A stretch of DNA of 64,000 nt from Candidatus Zixiibacteriota bacterium (lineage in GTDB: Bacteria > Desulfobacterota > Binatia > UBA9968), in the NCBI GenBank assembly GCA_035574315.1, contig DATLYW010000047.1, forward strand, positions 62,001-126,000, in the 5' to 3' direction. Each line of letters starts with the position of its first letter. The first letter of the stretch is position 1. The notes below the pieces were generated by a model. It saw nothing but the letters and a program-made list of their open reading frames with translations. It searched no databases and was not told where the DNA came from. The translations under genes and the position numbers were made by a program. Of the stretch, positions 17,297-26,442 are shown piece after piece.

Positions 17297-17779
17297 TCAC
17301 CGGGCGTCTGCCTGCTTCCGCCGCCGCCGGCGCCCCGCCGGAGCCCCGTCGGAGGCCTTGATCAGACCGCCCTGCAGGGGGATTTTTCGTGTAACCGGCC
17401 CGCGGGCCGTTCGCTTCTTGTCTGTTGCGATCCCTGACCGCTTGGCGTTCATCGAATCGGCCAACCCCCGGCGCACGTAACGAGGGTCGAGCCCCAGAGC
17501 CTCGCAAACGTTGGCAAACGAAAATAGCCAGTCGGGATCATCCGTCAGGACCCATTCCATGGTTTCCTGGAACAGGCGCCTGCCCTTTCCCGACGGACAG
17601 CCCGAATACTTTCGCAAACAGAGCACCGCGTCTTCCAGAACCGCCAGGACGAGTCGCTTCTCCGGTTGAAGGTAGCTCGTTCTCTTGAACGTCTGAAAGA
17701 ATTCGAACGGCGACAGCGGGTCAAACTCGAACAGGGCCGACGACCGCTCCTCGGCTGTCGATCCGTCTCGTAGCATCAC
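17297..17779 (-). CDS. Conserved-looking protein of unknown function
   Basis: 160 residues, no signal peptide or membrane helix. The middle (about 60-110) is helical with a conserved-looking patch: EWVLTDDPDWLFSFANVCEALGLDPRYVRRGL, which resembles a small helix-turn-helix-like or scaffold module seen in proteobacterial unknowns. The C-terminal 45 residues are Arg/Lys-rich and low complexity. GTG 17779 or ATG 17776 follows GGAGGTG, a good ribosome site, and composition is coding-like. I do not recognise a function. It stands alone between the methyltransferase-like gene and a gene-poor stretch. Confidence 0.6.
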   Translation of the reverse strand: MMLRDGSTAEERSSALFEFDPLSPFEFFQTFKRTSYLQPEKRLVLAVLEDAVLCLRKYSGCPSGKGRRLFQETMEWVLTDDPDWLFSFANVCEALGLDPRYVRRGLADSMNAKRSGIATDKKRTARGPVTRKIPLQGGLIKASDGAPAGRRRRRKQADAR

Positions 17780-18318
17780 CGGGTTTTCACCTCCGCCGAA
17801 GCGCGGCAGATATCAGCCGAACTTTCGGCTCAAAGAGTCGGTTTCGGTTCGCACAGCGGGTGCTACCTTCGAACGGGCAGCCCGCGCGGCGACGATCAGA
17901 TGGGTGTTATGACAGCGACGCCGGCTCGACGGCGGTCGGAGGTGAGCGGGTGAGGTTGCCGGCAATCACCGGCCAGGTACGAAGGTTCTGCTTCAGGTCG
18001 AAATCGAGAAGGGACGAGGACCACGGCAGGCTGGCCTTCCCTCCGCCGTCCCGGAGGACCGGATGGAAGTTTTGATCCCGATAGCTCGAAACCGGGTTGG
18101 TTTTCCCGGTTTTCGCTGGTGAAAGGTGGAGACGCGACTGGCCGGTAATTCCGTCGACGGAGTGGTGCGGCGAAAGGAAAAGCAGGGTAAAGGCGACCGC
18201 GAGCCCGCAGGGCAGGGCGCTCCGGAAAAGCCGTTTCCTTCCAGGCTGCCGATGCACGAAGGGATTGTTACAAACCCCTCGGTGAAACGTCAATCGCGCC
18301 CTTCCTCTCCGTGAACGA
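17780..18318. other. Gene-poor stretch of about 540 bases
   Basis: No confident gene. A minus-strand frame from about 18262 (GTG) to 17907 has a signal-like segment (LPCGLAVAFTLLFLSP) but no ribosome site and an Arg/Ser-rich remainder, so I leave it uncalled. No strong hairpin or repeat of the window family is present. Confidence 0.5.
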
Positions 18319-18720
18319 TCAGGGGCCCGGAACGCGTTTTCCGCCGCCCGCCGTGCTTTCGGCGTCCCCGCCACCCGCCAGCCGATGCGTCTGCGGGTCG
18401 TAATGGCCGCGCAGCTCATCGACCAGCGTTTTCTCCCAGAGCGGCACCCCGACGAAGTATGCAGCCCTCGCGATCATGTGAGCGGCGACGGGCGCGGTCA
18501 GGAGAAAAAAGAAAATCGTCAGGATCGCGCGAATCGCCAATCCGAGATCCTCCATCGAAAGCGCCACCGACAGCAGAATGCAGCCGATTCCCAGGGTCGA
18601 CGCTTTCGTGGCGCATTGCATTCGGGTGAAGAGATCGGGCATTCGCGTCACGCCGATCGAGGCGGCGAGCAGAAAAACGGCCCCGACGATCAGGAGCGCC
18701 CCTTCCAGCCAATCACTCAT
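18319..18720 (-). CDS. mrpG: Mrp Na+/H+ antiporter subunit G
   Basis: 133-residue small membrane subunit with three hydrophobic segments (about 6-25, 38-55, 62-85). The MrpG/PhaG signature GVTRMPDLFTRMQCATKASTLG spans about 23-44. The C-terminal 35 residues are a hydrophilic Gly-rich tail. It is the last gene of the seven-gene mrp operon, and its start overlaps the mrpF stop by 8 bases. MrpG is a required subunit of the monovalent-cation/proton antiporter that handles Na+ and pH. Confidence 0.93.
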   Translation of the reverse strand: MSDWLEGALLIVGAVFLLAASIGVTRMPDLFTRMQCATKASTLGIGCILLSVALSMEDLGLAIRAILTIFFFLLTAPVAAHMIARAAYFVGVPLWEKTLVDELRGHYDPQTHRLAGGGDAESTAGGGKRVPGP

Positions 18721-19003
18721 CGCGCCCCCTACGTTCCAGGTAGCGGGCGAAGGCCACCGTTCCTAAAAACGAAATCAACGCCAGCACGATCGCGGCGTCG
18801 AGAAACACCGCACGCCGCGTGGCCAGGGTCTCCACCGCCAGGATCGCCGCCGCGATGACCGTGATCAAATCGAGCGCGACCACGCGGTCGGGAAGGCTGG
18901 GGCCCCGCACCAGACGGAGGAACCCCAACGCCAGCGCCGCCGTCAGAACCGCCAGTCCTGCGTCGGCCGGCTCGAAAACCGCACTGGGGACGACCGAGGT
19001 CAT
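18713..19003 (-). CDS. mrpF: Mrp Na+/H+ antiporter subunit F
   Basis: 96-residue membrane protein with three helices (about 14-31, 40-60, 66-86). The MrpF signature RGPSLPDRVVALDLIT lies near 33-48. ATG 19003 is chosen because GGAGGTG precedes it by 8 bases and the length then fits the family. Its start overlaps the mrpE stop by 4 bases and its stop overlaps mrpG by 8 bases, so translation is coupled along the operon. Confidence 0.92.
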   Translation of the reverse strand: MTSVVPSAVFEPADAGLAVLTAALALGFLRLVRGPSLPDRVVALDLITVIAAAILAVETLATRRAVFLDAAIVLALISFLGTVAFARYLERRGRDE

Positions 19004-19479
19004 GGTCCTAACACCTCCAACACCCTTTTTTCGAAGCCGTCCTTGATCTTTCGTCGCACCGCGTCGATGTCGTCGTCGATGTACATGACGTGGACGTACA
19101 ATACCCGCCGATCGCTCGATACGTCCAGGCTCAGAGTCCCGGGAGTCAACGTAATGAGGTTGGCGAGAAGCGTGATTTCCGCGTCGGTGCGCGCGTCGAG
19201 CGGGACGGCGACCACTCCTGGACGCATGAAGTATCTCGGCGTCAACACATCGTAGGCGACCCGCAAGTTGGCAAGGATCAGCTCCCATACCGTGAACAGG
19301 AACAACCCGATGCTTTGCCGCGTCTTGATCAGGTAGTCGGGTCTGCCCACGATCCGCCGCGCGAAGTACAGGATGAAAAACCCGAGCGCGAAGCCGGCGA
19401 TCAGCCCTGCCGGCCGGTAATTTTCAGTCATCGCCGCCCAGGCGAGCGCGAGAAGAATGTTCCAGAGAAAAGCGGTCAC
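19000..19479 (-). CDS. mrpE: Mrp Na+/H+ antiporter subunit E
   Basis: 159-residue membrane-associated subunit. Two N-terminal hydrophobic segments (about 3-16 and 22-40) are followed by a cytoplasmic domain with [22 protein letters not shown] near 96-117, the MrpE signature, and VHVMYIDDD near 124-132. GTG 19479 is the start: it overlaps the mrpD stop as GTGA and GGGGGAGGG lies upstream. Length matches the family (about 160). Confidence 0.92.
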   Translation of the reverse strand: MTAFLWNILLALAWAAMTENYRPAGLIAGFALGFFILYFARRIVGRPDYLIKTRQSIGLFLFTVWELILANLRVAYDVLTPRYFMRPGVVAVPLDARTDAEITLLANLITLTPGTLSLDVSSDRRVLYVHVMYIDDDIDAVRRKIKDGFEKRVLEVLGP

Positions 19480-20984
19480 CGGCCCTCCCCCAGCACCGCG
19501 CGCACGTATGCGTCCGGCTCCATCAGCTGGCGTCCCGCCTCGACCGCCAGAGATAGAAAAATTTCTGCCGCCAGCCCCATGGCCACGATCGCCGCGCAAA
19601 CGAGGACAATCGACGCCGCGGACAGCGGCGACACCCGGCGATCTCGCGTATCCCCTGGCGATCCCCCGCTCCGGGTTTCAGGCGCCTTCTTCCAGAACAC
19701 CTCGTTCCAGATCTTGATCATCGAGAAAAGCGTCAACAAGCTCACTCCGAGAGCGGCGACGACGATCCCGTATTGCCCGTCGACCAGCCCGGCCCGGATC
19801 AGCGCGAGCTTGGCGAAAAACCCCGACGAGGGGGGAATCCCTGCCAGAGAAAGTGCGGCGATCAGGAACAGAGCCGCCAGCCACGGGTGCGGCCCGTAGA
19901 GGCCGCCGAGTTTTTTCAGGTCGTAGGTCCCGCGCAGCCGGTAAACAACCCCGCTCACGAGGAACAGGGCGGATTTGGCGAAGATGACGTGCATCATGAA
20001 GTAAACCGAGCCGGCCAGCGCCGCCGCGGTGAGCAATCCGAGGCCCATCAACAGGTAACCGATCTGGCTTACGATATGGAAAGCCAGCAGGCGGCGAAAT
20101 TCGAGCTGCGCCACGGCCCCGAGCACGCCGGTAACCATGGTGAGGCCGCCAACGACGAGAATCCAGGCGTGGGTGTAGCCGGGCTCGCCGACAAACAGCA
20201 GCGTGAAAGTGCGGATCAACGAGTACACCCCGACCTTCGTCAAGAGCGCGGAGAAAATCGCCGAAACGGCGACCGGCGGCGTGTGATACGAAGCCGGTAG
20301 CCAGAAAAACAACGGGAACGCCGCCGCTTTGATGCCGAAGGCGACGAAAAAAAGCATTGCGACGGTCGTGATCAGGCCCCGATGCGCCGGCTCCTTCAGC
20401 TTCACGGACAGATCGGCCATGTTGAGCGTGCCGGCGATTCCGTAAAGAATCCCGACGGCCGCGAGGAACAACGCGGACGAGATGAGATTCAGCGTGACGT
20501 ACTTGATCGCGCCCTCGAGCTGGGCCTCCTCGCCACCGAGCGCCAGGAGCACGAAGGACGCCATCAGCATCACCTCGAACCAGACGTACAGGTTGAAGAG
20601 ATCGCCCGTGAGAAAAGCGCCCGATACTCCCATGAGAAGGACCATCAGCAGCGGATAATAGCCAAACGACTCCCGAGGCCGATCCATTTCGGCGAGGGAA
20701 TACAGCGTGACGCAGAACCCCATAAACCCGGTCACCGCGACCATGATGGCGCTGAACTGGTCCGCCACCAGGGTAATGCCGAAGGGTGCCGGCCAGTCGC
20801 CGATCTGGAGCGCGTGAATGCCCCTTTCGCTCACCTGCTTCAACAACGCGAAGGCGGATACCAGTAGCGCGGACGCGCCGGTCATCGCCATCCATCGGTG
20901 CACGCGACGGCTGCGCCAGGCCAGGAGCGAGGCGACGGCAGTGAGCAGCGGGATCAGGACTGGAAGCACGAGCAGAAGAGTCAC
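19476..20984 (-). CDS. mrpD: Mrp Na+/H+ antiporter subunit D
   Basis: 502-residue polytopic protein homologous to the proton-translocating subunits of complex I (NuoM/N type), with about 14 helices. The charged/functional helix region includes [18 protein letters not shown] (conserved Glu near 138) and [22 protein letters not shown] with the key Lys near 219. Start ATG 20984 overlaps the mrpC stop (ATGA). MrpD is one of the two large channel-forming subunits of the antiporter. Confidence 0.95.
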   Translation of the reverse strand: MTLLLVLPVLIPLLTAVASLLAWRSRRVHRWMAMTGASALLVSAFALLKQVSERGIHALQIGDWPAPFGITLVADQFSAIMVAVTGFMGFCVTLYSLAEMDRPRESFGYYPLLMVLLMGVSGAFLTGDLFNLYVWFEVMLMASFVLLALGGEEAQLEGAIKYVTLNLISSALFLAAVGILYGIAGTLNMADLSVKLKEPAHRGLITTVAMLFFVAFGIKAAAFPLFFWLPASYHTPPVAVSAIFSALLTKVGVYSLIRTFTLLFVGEPGYTHAWILVVGGLTMVTGVLGAVAQLEFRRLLAFHIVSQIGYLLMGLGLLTAAALAGSVYFMMHVIFAKSALFLVSGVVYRLRGTYDLKKLGGLYGPHPWLAALFLIAALSLAGIPPSSGFFAKLALIRAGLVDGQYGIVVAALGVSLLTLFSMIKIWNEVFWKKAPETRSGGSPGDTRDRRVSPLSAASIVLVCAAIVAMGLAAEIFLSLAVEAGRQLMEPDAYVRAVLGEGR

Positions 20985-21328
20985 GTGTCGGTTCCTTTCA
21001 TCCGATCCAGGTCGTCCGCGCCAACGATCTGATGGGCTCGATAGGCGAGCACCATCGAAAAAGCCAACACGCCGAATCCGATGACGATGGCCGTCAGAAT
21101 CAAAGCCTGCGGCAGTGGATCGGCGAAAAGCCCGTCCGGCCTTGTCTCCCCTTCGGCGATCAACGGCGGCGCCGTGCGCGTAAGCCCGCCGGCGACGAAG
21201 ATCAGCAGATTGGCGGCGTTGCCGAGGAGGGCGAGACCGAGAATGAGCTTGACGATGCTGCGCCGCAGCATCAGGTACAGCCCGGCGGCGTACAGCACGC
21301 CAACCGCAACGGCCAGGACCGGTTCCAC
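20981..21328 (-). CDS. mrpC: Mrp Na+/H+ antiporter subunit C
   Basis: 115-residue NuoK-like subunit with three helices (about 3-20, 27-48, 72-94). [24 protein letters not shown] near 21-44 is the MrpC signature, and [17 protein letters not shown] near 70-86 the conserved second block. GTG 21328 is the start: GGAGGAATA is directly upstream and it shares one base with the mrpB stop (TAGTG). Length matches the family. Confidence 0.93.
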   Translation of the reverse strand: MEPVLAVAVGVLYAAGLYLMLRRSIVKLILGLALLGNAANLLIFVAGGLTRTAPPLIAEGETRPDGLFADPLPQALILTAIVIGFGVLAFSMVLAYRAHQIVGADDLDRMKGTDT

Positions 21329-21741
21329 TATTCCTCCATCAGTGAAAAAACGATCGTCAGCGTGACGCCGGTCACGACCATGTAGACCCCCGCGTCGAAC
21401 AGCAGAGGAGTCCCGATTGCGATCCGGCCGAAATTCTCCGTCGACCACACAAGCCACCGGCCCGTAAGAAACGGCTGCCGGTCGAGAATCCCGACGATGC
21501 CGCCGCCGGCGGCGGTGAGCAGTCCCAGCCCGGTCAGGACGATCGGGTCGATGCGCAGCGCCCGGCGCGCGGCCTCGATGTCGTAGGCGATCGCGCAGAG
21601 CGCGAACGCTCCGGACGCGACCAATCCGGCGACGAAGCCCCCGCCGGGCTCGTGATGGCCGCGGATGAGCAGGAAGATCGAGAACAGCAGGAGCAGCGTC
21701 AAGATGAGCCGAGTCGCTGTTTGCAGGATAAGCGACTTCAC
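21328..21741 (-). CDS. mrpB: Mrp Na+/H+ antiporter subunit B
   Basis: 137-residue membrane protein with four helices. The family signature [19 protein letters not shown] lies near 28-46, and [20 protein letters not shown] near the C-terminus. GTG 21741 overlaps the mrpA stop (GTGA), which fixes the start. This is the separate MrpB; the MrpA C-terminus also carries an MbhE/MrpB-like domain, as usual in group 1 Mrp systems. Confidence 0.93.
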   Translation of the reverse strand: MKSLILQTATRLILTLLLLFSIFLLIRGHHEPGGGFVAGLVASGAFALCAIAYDIEAARRALRIDPIVLTGLGLLTAAGGGIVGILDRQPFLTGRWLVWSTENFGRIAIGTPLLFDAGVYMVVTGVTLTIVFSLMEE

Positions 21742-24035
21742 GATATTCCCTCGCCGCGCCCGAGCTTCAGAAGGGCGAAAACGCCGATCCCGGCGGCGGC
21801 CAGGACGGTGATCTCTCCGAGCGTATCCAGCGCGCGGAAGTCGACCAGGATGACGTTGACGATGTTCCGGCCGTGCGCCTTCGGAACGCTGCCTTCTGCG
21901 AAATACCCCGAGATGGAAGGTTGCAGCTGGACTTCGGTCGCGATCATGACAAGCAGGGTCATGAGGCCACCCGCCAGAAGCGCCACGACCGCGTCCCGCA
22001 GCCGCGCCCCCGGCGGCGACGAGGTCGCAAACCGCGGCAGAAAATAGAAAACCAGGACGAACAAAATCACCATCAGGGTCTCGAAAAGGAACTGCGTCAT
22101 CGCCAGATCCGGCGCGCCGAAAAGGATGAAGATCAGCGCGAGCCCGTAGCCGACCACACCCAAAGCCGCGACGGCGCCCCACCTCGAATCCAGGGATGCC
22201 GTCGCCAAGGCGGCGGACATCACCAGCGCCGCAAGCGCCAGTTCGTAGAAGCGAAAATCCGACCACGCCGGATTCAGGCTCAGCGGGGCCGACCGCAGCA
22301 ATGGCGCTCCGACGGCCGTGAGCGTCGCCGCAACAACGGTCAAAAGGTAATAACGCAGGTAGCCGTTCTGCAGAAGGCGGGTCTGCGTGCTCGCCGTGGC
22401 GTACAACGCTTCGAGCCCGCCCTCGTACCACCGCTCGGGTCCCCAGCGCTCGATCACGCGGATCCATCGCGGTTGCAGCGACCATCGTCGCCGGGAGGCG
22501 AAAACCGCGATGCCCCCGGCGAACGTGACGAGGCTCAGAAAGAAAGCCGGGGTAAAGCCATGCCAGAGTACCAGATCCACATCGACCGGCTTTCCTGCGA
22601 TCGCCCGGGACGCGCTCGCCAGGAGCGACTCGTCGACTAAATCAGGCGCGAGGCCAAGCAGCAGTCCCGCGCCGGACAGCACGAGCGGTCCCGACCAAAG
22701 AGCTGTGGGGCCCTCGCGAGGCTTTCCAGGCGCGAGAAGCCGCCCGCTGAAGAACGGTTGGACGACCACGATCGCGGCCAGCGCGAAGAACAACGCGCTG
22801 GTCAGCGCGGCGGCGACCAGAAGAAGCGGCTCGCCGTCGGACAGCGCCGCGTAAACGCTCTCCTTGCCGAGGTATCCGAGAAACGGGGGCAGGCCCGCCA
22901 TGGAAAAGGCCGCCAGGGCCGCTGCGGCCGCAGTGATCGGCATGGCTTGCCGCAGACCGCCGAGCCGGCTCACGTCCCGCGTTCCGGTTTCATGGTCGAC
23001 GACACCCGCAATCAAGAACAGCGCGCCCTTGTAAAGCGCATGGCCGAACAGGAACACCGCCGCTCCGGCAAGGGCCTCAGGCGTGCCGACACCGAGGAGG
23101 AAAGTCATCAGTCCCAGGGCGCTCACCGTCGAGTAAGCGAGTATCCGCTTGAGATCCGACTGCCCGAGCCCCAACCATGCCGCCGAAAGCATCGTGACTC
23201 CTCCCACCACCGTCAGGCTTTCCGACCAGAGCAGCGTTCCACCGAGCACCGGATTTAGCCGGCCGAGCAGGTAAATACCGGCCTTCACCATCGTAGCCGA
23301 ATGGAGATAAGCGCTCACCGGAGTCGGCGCCTCCATGGCGTTCGGCAGCCAGAAATGAAACGGAAACTGGGCCGATTTGGTGAACGCCCCCGCCAGAGCG
23401 AGCGCCAGGACCGCCGGGTAGAGCGGGTGCGCGCGAACCGAGCCGGCCGCGCTCAAGAACTCGGAATACTCGTAGCTGCCCGTGACCTGGCCGAGCAGAA
23501 CGAACCCCGCTAGTAGAGCGAGTCCTCCCGCGCCCGTCACGAGCAGGGCTTGCAATGCACCGGCTCGCGCTCGGTCGCGCTCGTGCTCGAACCCGATCAG
23601 CATGTAAGACGCAAAACCGGTCAGCTCCCAGAACACGAAAACGAGTAGCAGATTGTCGCTAACGACCAGGCCGAGCATCGAGCCCATGAACAAAAGCAGA
23701 TACGAATAGAAGCGACCCAGCTCGGGGTGCCCGCGGAGATAAGAGCCCGAGTAGATCAGGACGATGCCGCCGACCCCGCTGATCAACAGGGCGAAGAGGA
23801 GGCTCCACCCGTCCACGTAAAACGACAGCCGAAGCCCGAGGCCGGGCACCCACGGATAAGAAGCGGAGAGCGGAGTCCCCGCGGCGATCCGAGGGAGGAG
23901 GGTTGCGAAATAGAACACCAGGGAAAACGGAAGCAAGGAGGAAAGAACGCCGGATGCGTTGCCGGCGAATCGGTGAAGTGCCGGCGCCAGGATGGAAAGC
24001 GTAAAAATGGAAAGCAGGACTGCGAGAACGTCCAT
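21738..24035 (-). CDS. mrpA: Mrp Na+/H+ antiporter subunit A
   Basis: 765-residue NuoL-like subunit, first gene of the mrp operon. The N-terminal 480 residues are the antiporter core: [20 protein letters not shown] near 133-152 with conserved Glu, [39 protein letters not shown] near 219-257 with the key Lys and His. The C-terminal part (about 590-765) has the MrpA-specific block [28 protein letters not shown] and [21 protein letters not shown] weak ribosome site precedes ATG 24035. It couples proton and sodium movement across the membrane. Confidence 0.95.
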   Translation of the reverse strand: MDVLAVLLSIFTLSILAPALHRFAGNASGVLSSLLPFSLVFYFATLLPRIAAGTPLSASYPWVPGLGLRLSFYVDGWSLLFALLISGVGGIVLIYSGSYLRGHPELGRFYSYLLLFMGSMLGLVVSDNLLLVFVFWELTGFASYMLIGFEHERDRARAGALQALLVTGAGGLALLAGFVLLGQVTGSYEYSEFLSAAGSVRAHPLYPAVLALALAGAFTKSAQFPFHFWLPNAMEAPTPVSAYLHSATMVKAGIYLLGRLNPVLGGTLLWSESLTVVGGVTMLSAAWLGLGQSDLKRILAYSTVSALGLMTFLLGVGTPEALAGAAVFLFGHALYKGALFLIAGVVDHETGTRDVSRLGGLRQAMPITAAAAALAAFSMAGLPPFLGYLGKESVYAALSDGEPLLLVAAALTSALFFALAAIVVVQPFFSGRLLAPGKPREGPTALWSGPLVLSGAGLLLGLAPDLVDESLLASASRAIAGKPVDVDLVLWHGFTPAFFLSLVTFAGGIAVFASRRRWSLQPRWIRVIERWGPERWYEGGLEALYATASTQTRLLQNGYLRYYLLTVVAATLTAVGAPLLRSAPLSLNPAWSDFRFYELALAALVMSAALATASLDSRWGAVAALGVVGYGLALIFILFGAPDLAMTQFLFETLMVILFVLVFYFLPRFATSSPPGARLRDAVVALLAGGLMTLLVMIATEVQLQPSISGYFAEGSVPKAHGRNIVNVILVDFRALDTLGEITVLAAAGIGVFALLKLGRGEGIS

Positions 24036-24076
24036 TGCGCGACCGTTCGACGGCCGTCTGCTCGACGGCCTAAGCC

Positions 24077-24105
24077 CTTGTAAACTTTAGAACCGGGCCG
24101 ATCAA
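24077..24105 (-). promoter_or_regulatory. Candidate sigma-70 promoter of the mrp operon
   Basis: Read on the minus strand: TTGATC at 24105-24100, a 17-base spacer, TACAAG at 24082-24077, about 40 bases before mrpA. Each hexamer matches consensus at 4 of 6 positions. It lies in the only sizeable gap (162 bases) between mrpA and the membrane gene at 24198. Confidence 0.35.
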
Positions 24106-24197
24106 GACCGCGGGCGGGAATTTTTCAGCGAATACCGCAGGTGAAAACCGGCCGACCTCGAACTTTGGAAGCCGGCACAGGCGCCGCCGCGCGCCGG

Positions 24198-24875
24198 CTA
24201 GAGGCCGACGCGCGCGTGGGCCAGGATCGAATGGATCGCGAGCGAGAGAGCGACCGCGAAAGAAGTGCCGAAGAGCGAAAGCGAGAGGATGCGAAGGAGC
24301 GTGACGTCCCGCTCGATGCGTTCTTTGTCGTAGCGCCACAGGGTGCCCAGGAAGAGCGCCGCCAGCACGACGAGAGAGAAGTCGATGACCGGGTGCGCGT
24401 AGATCAGCAGCCATCGCGAGCCGGGATGATTTTCCGCGAGCCATTCCGAAAGCCCGGCCCGCGGCAGATCGAGGAGCCATCCCCCGTAGAGCACGTGGAA
24501 GACGGACAGCGGCAGCACCGCAAGCCCGACGTAGACCACCGTCATCGCCAGCCGCAGCGTCGCCCAGCCTCGGGGAAAGCCGACGAGCGTCATCACGTAC
24601 ACCGCGATTCCCGTGCCGATCGCCCAGCCGACCACCTGGCCGTACGTGGTGCCCAGCACGATCAGAAAGCCCGTGACGGGATAAAGCGTCTCGGGAACCA
24701 GCCCCCGACCGGCGCCGAGCAAGTCCCACGCGGGCTTGCTCGCCGCGACCACGATCAGCAGGACGAGCGCGGCGGCGCCCGCGCCGATCAGGACGGGCTG
24801 CTTGAGCAGCTCCACCCAGGGTCGGTAATCCACGGTCTCGAAGTGGAACTCGCGCGTGGCATCGGCGCGGCTCAT
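24198..24875 (-). CDS. Five-helix membrane protein, end of the formate dehydrogenase locus
   Basis: 225-residue integral membrane protein with no family I recognise. Hydrophobic segments lie near 27-46, 66-80, 84-100, 107-128, 158-180 and 195-217. Histidines sit in or near helices (VFHVLYGG near 126, YAHPVID near 160, AIHSILAHARVG near 213-221), so haem b ligation is possible but unproven. ATG 24875 overlaps the FG-GAP stop (ATGA), so it is translated with the cytochrome and propeller genes. A role as quinone-side or anchoring subunit is inference from position only. Confidence 0.75.
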   Translation of the reverse strand: MSRADATREFHFETVDYRPWVELLKQPVLIGAGAAALVLLIVVAASKPAWDLLGAGRGLVPETLYPVTGFLIVLGTTYGQVVGWAIGTGIAVYVMTLVGFPRGWATLRLAMTVVYVGLAVLPLSVFHVLYGGWLLDLPRAGLSEWLAENHPGSRWLLIYAHPVIDFSLVVLAALFLGTLWRYDKERIERDVTLLRILSLSLFGTSFAVALSLAIHSILAHARVGL

Positions 24876-26047
24876 GGCGTCCTCCTGTTCCGGCCCGGCG
24901 GGGCAAAAGGGGCGAAGTCCCCCCGGCCGCTTCCCTTCAGCATCGCGATCGAACCGTGGCTCGCGGAAACCAGGGCGAGGTCGATCCTGCCGTCGCGGTC
25001 GAAGTCGGCGGCGGCGAGAGCGATGATGTCCTGCCCGACGCGCAGCGGCTCGCGCATCGTGAAGCCGCCCCTGCCGTCGCCGAGAAAGACCGAGATCTCG
25101 CCCGCCGTCCGGGCCGATCCCGCGAGATCGGAAATGCCGTCGCCGTTCAGGTCCGCCGCCGCCAGGCCGTGCGGATTGTTCCCCGTGGACACGGCGCCCG
25201 TCTTGCGCAGCGCGCCGCTGCCGTCTCCGCGGAGCAAAACGATCGCGTCTTCTCCGGCGCACGCGACCGCGAGATCCTGCTTTCCGTCGCGGTCCCAGTC
25301 GCCCTGCACCACGTAGTGCGGAAACCGGCCTGCCTCCACCCTCGCGGCCGCGCGGAATGTCCCGTCGCGCGTGCCGAGAAAAACGAAAAGCATGTGCCGG
25401 GCGAAGGTGCCCACCACGAGGTCCGGAATCCCGTCGCCGTTCAGCTCGACTCTCGTAACGATGTGGGGCGCGCGGCCGACCTCGTAGCTCGCGGCTTTGC
25501 GGAAATTCCCGCCGATATTTTCCAGCACCACCAAGCGCGCTTCCCTGGGCTGGGTCACGGCCAGATCGGGGCGCCCGTCGCCGTTCACGTCCAGCGCAGC
25601 GACGGACGCCGGCCCGTCGACCTCCGGGATGTCGGCGGCCCTGGAGAATTTTCCCTTGCCGTCCCCGAAATACAGGCTGAGATTGCCGCCGCCGGTGTTG
25701 GCGGTGACCACGTCCACCTTGCCGTCGCCGTTGAAATCCCCCGTCTCGACCCAGCTCGGGCCGATGCCGGTCGTATACGCGTGGTTGGAGCGGAAGTTTC
25801 CCGTCCCGTCGCTCAACAGGATCGCGACCTTGCGCTCGGCCGCCGCCGGGACCGCGACGTCGGGAACTCCGTCTCCGTCGAAGTCGGCCACTGCGATCGC
25901 GTGCGGCACGAGCCCGACCGCTTCGTGGCGGCTCGACGACGGGGAAGCGTGCGGCGGAGCATTTCCTGCCGAGCCGGCCGCGAGAGCTCCCGCGGCGAGC
26001 AAAAGGAACCCGGCGAGCGCGAACGGGCGCGACGCGGAAATCGTCAT
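24872..26047 (-). CDS. Exported FG-GAP/VCBS seven-bladed beta-propeller
   Basis: 391 residues. Signal peptide 1-25 (hydrophobic FALAGFLLLAAGALAAG), then seven FG-GAP repeats, each with a calcium-loop motif of the form DxNGDGxxD: ADFDGDGVPD, GDFNGDGKVD, LDVNGDGRPD, VELNGDGIPD, GDWDRDGKQD, ADLNGDGISD, ADFDRDGRID. Seven repeats fit a closed propeller. Proteins of this kind bind partners in the periplasm. Overlaps by 4 bases with the cytochrome c gene before it and the membrane gene after it place it inside the redox operon, where a propeller of this type is not a standard formate dehydrogenase part. Confidence 0.87.
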   Translation of the reverse strand: MTISASRPFALAGFLLLAAGALAAGSAGNAPPHASPSSSRHEAVGLVPHAIAVADFDGDGVPDVAVPAAAERKVAILLSDGTGNFRSNHAYTTGIGPSWVETGDFNGDGKVDVVTANTGGGNLSLYFGDGKGKFSRAADIPEVDGPASVAALDVNGDGRPDLAVTQPREARLVVLENIGGNFRKAASYEVGRAPHIVTRVELNGDGIPDLVVGTFARHMLFVFLGTRDGTFRAAARVEAGRFPHYVVQGDWDRDGKQDLAVACAGEDAIVLLRGDGSGALRKTGAVSTGNNPHGLAAADLNGDGISDLAGSARTAGEISVFLGDGRGGFTMREPLRVGQDIIALAAADFDRDGRIDLALVSASHGSIAMLKGSGRGDFAPFAPPGRNRRTP

Positions 26048-26442
26048 GATTCTTTCTTGCCGCCGAGAGTCCGCAAGTAGGCCACGATGTCCCAGACCTC
26101 CTGCTCGCTCAGCTGAAAGGCAAAGGGCGGCATCAGCCGGGTCTTTCCCACCGCCTCGCCCCCGCCGCGGACGATCTCGAAGAGATAGCGGTCAGACCGC
26201 ATGGGGACGACCCGGGTCAGGTCGGGAACCGGGATCGGCGGCTTTTCGACCCGTTTCGACCAGTCCCAGCCCGTGCCGCCAGCGCCGTGACAGAGCACGC
26301 ATTTCTCGGCGTACAATTCCCCGCCCTTCTCCGCGTCGCCGGCAGTTGCGGCCGCCGACAGGACCGCGGCGGCCGCCGCGAGCAACGCCGCCCCCGATCC
26401 ACGCCTCAGCCGAGCCCCGGCGGTGGCAACGGAATCGGCCAT
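26044..26442 (-). CDS. Single-haem cytochrome c
   Basis: 132-residue exported cytochrome. A signal peptide occupies about 1-34 (ALLAAAAAVLSAAATAG). The haem c site CVLCH lies at 48-52, the distal Met is probably Met104 in RLMPPF, and SEQEVWDIVAYLRTL is the usual C-terminal helix. ATG 26442 overlaps the NrfD-like gene by 37 bases; no other start would keep the signal peptide. It overlaps the FG-GAP gene by 4 bases. The likely role is to carry electrons from the membrane subunit to a periplasmic acceptor. Confidence 0.88.
   Translation of the reverse strand: MADSVATAGARLRRGSGAALLAAAAAVLSAAATAGDAEKGGELYAEKCVLCHGAGGTGWDWSKRVEKPPIPVPDLTRVVPMRSDRYLFEIVRGGGEAVGKTRLMPPFAFQLSEQEVWDIVAYLRTLGGKKES

Noticed and set aside
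17907..18262. Small secreted protein on the minus strand
   Set aside because: A signal-like helix is present, but no ribosome site and an unlikely composition; not called.
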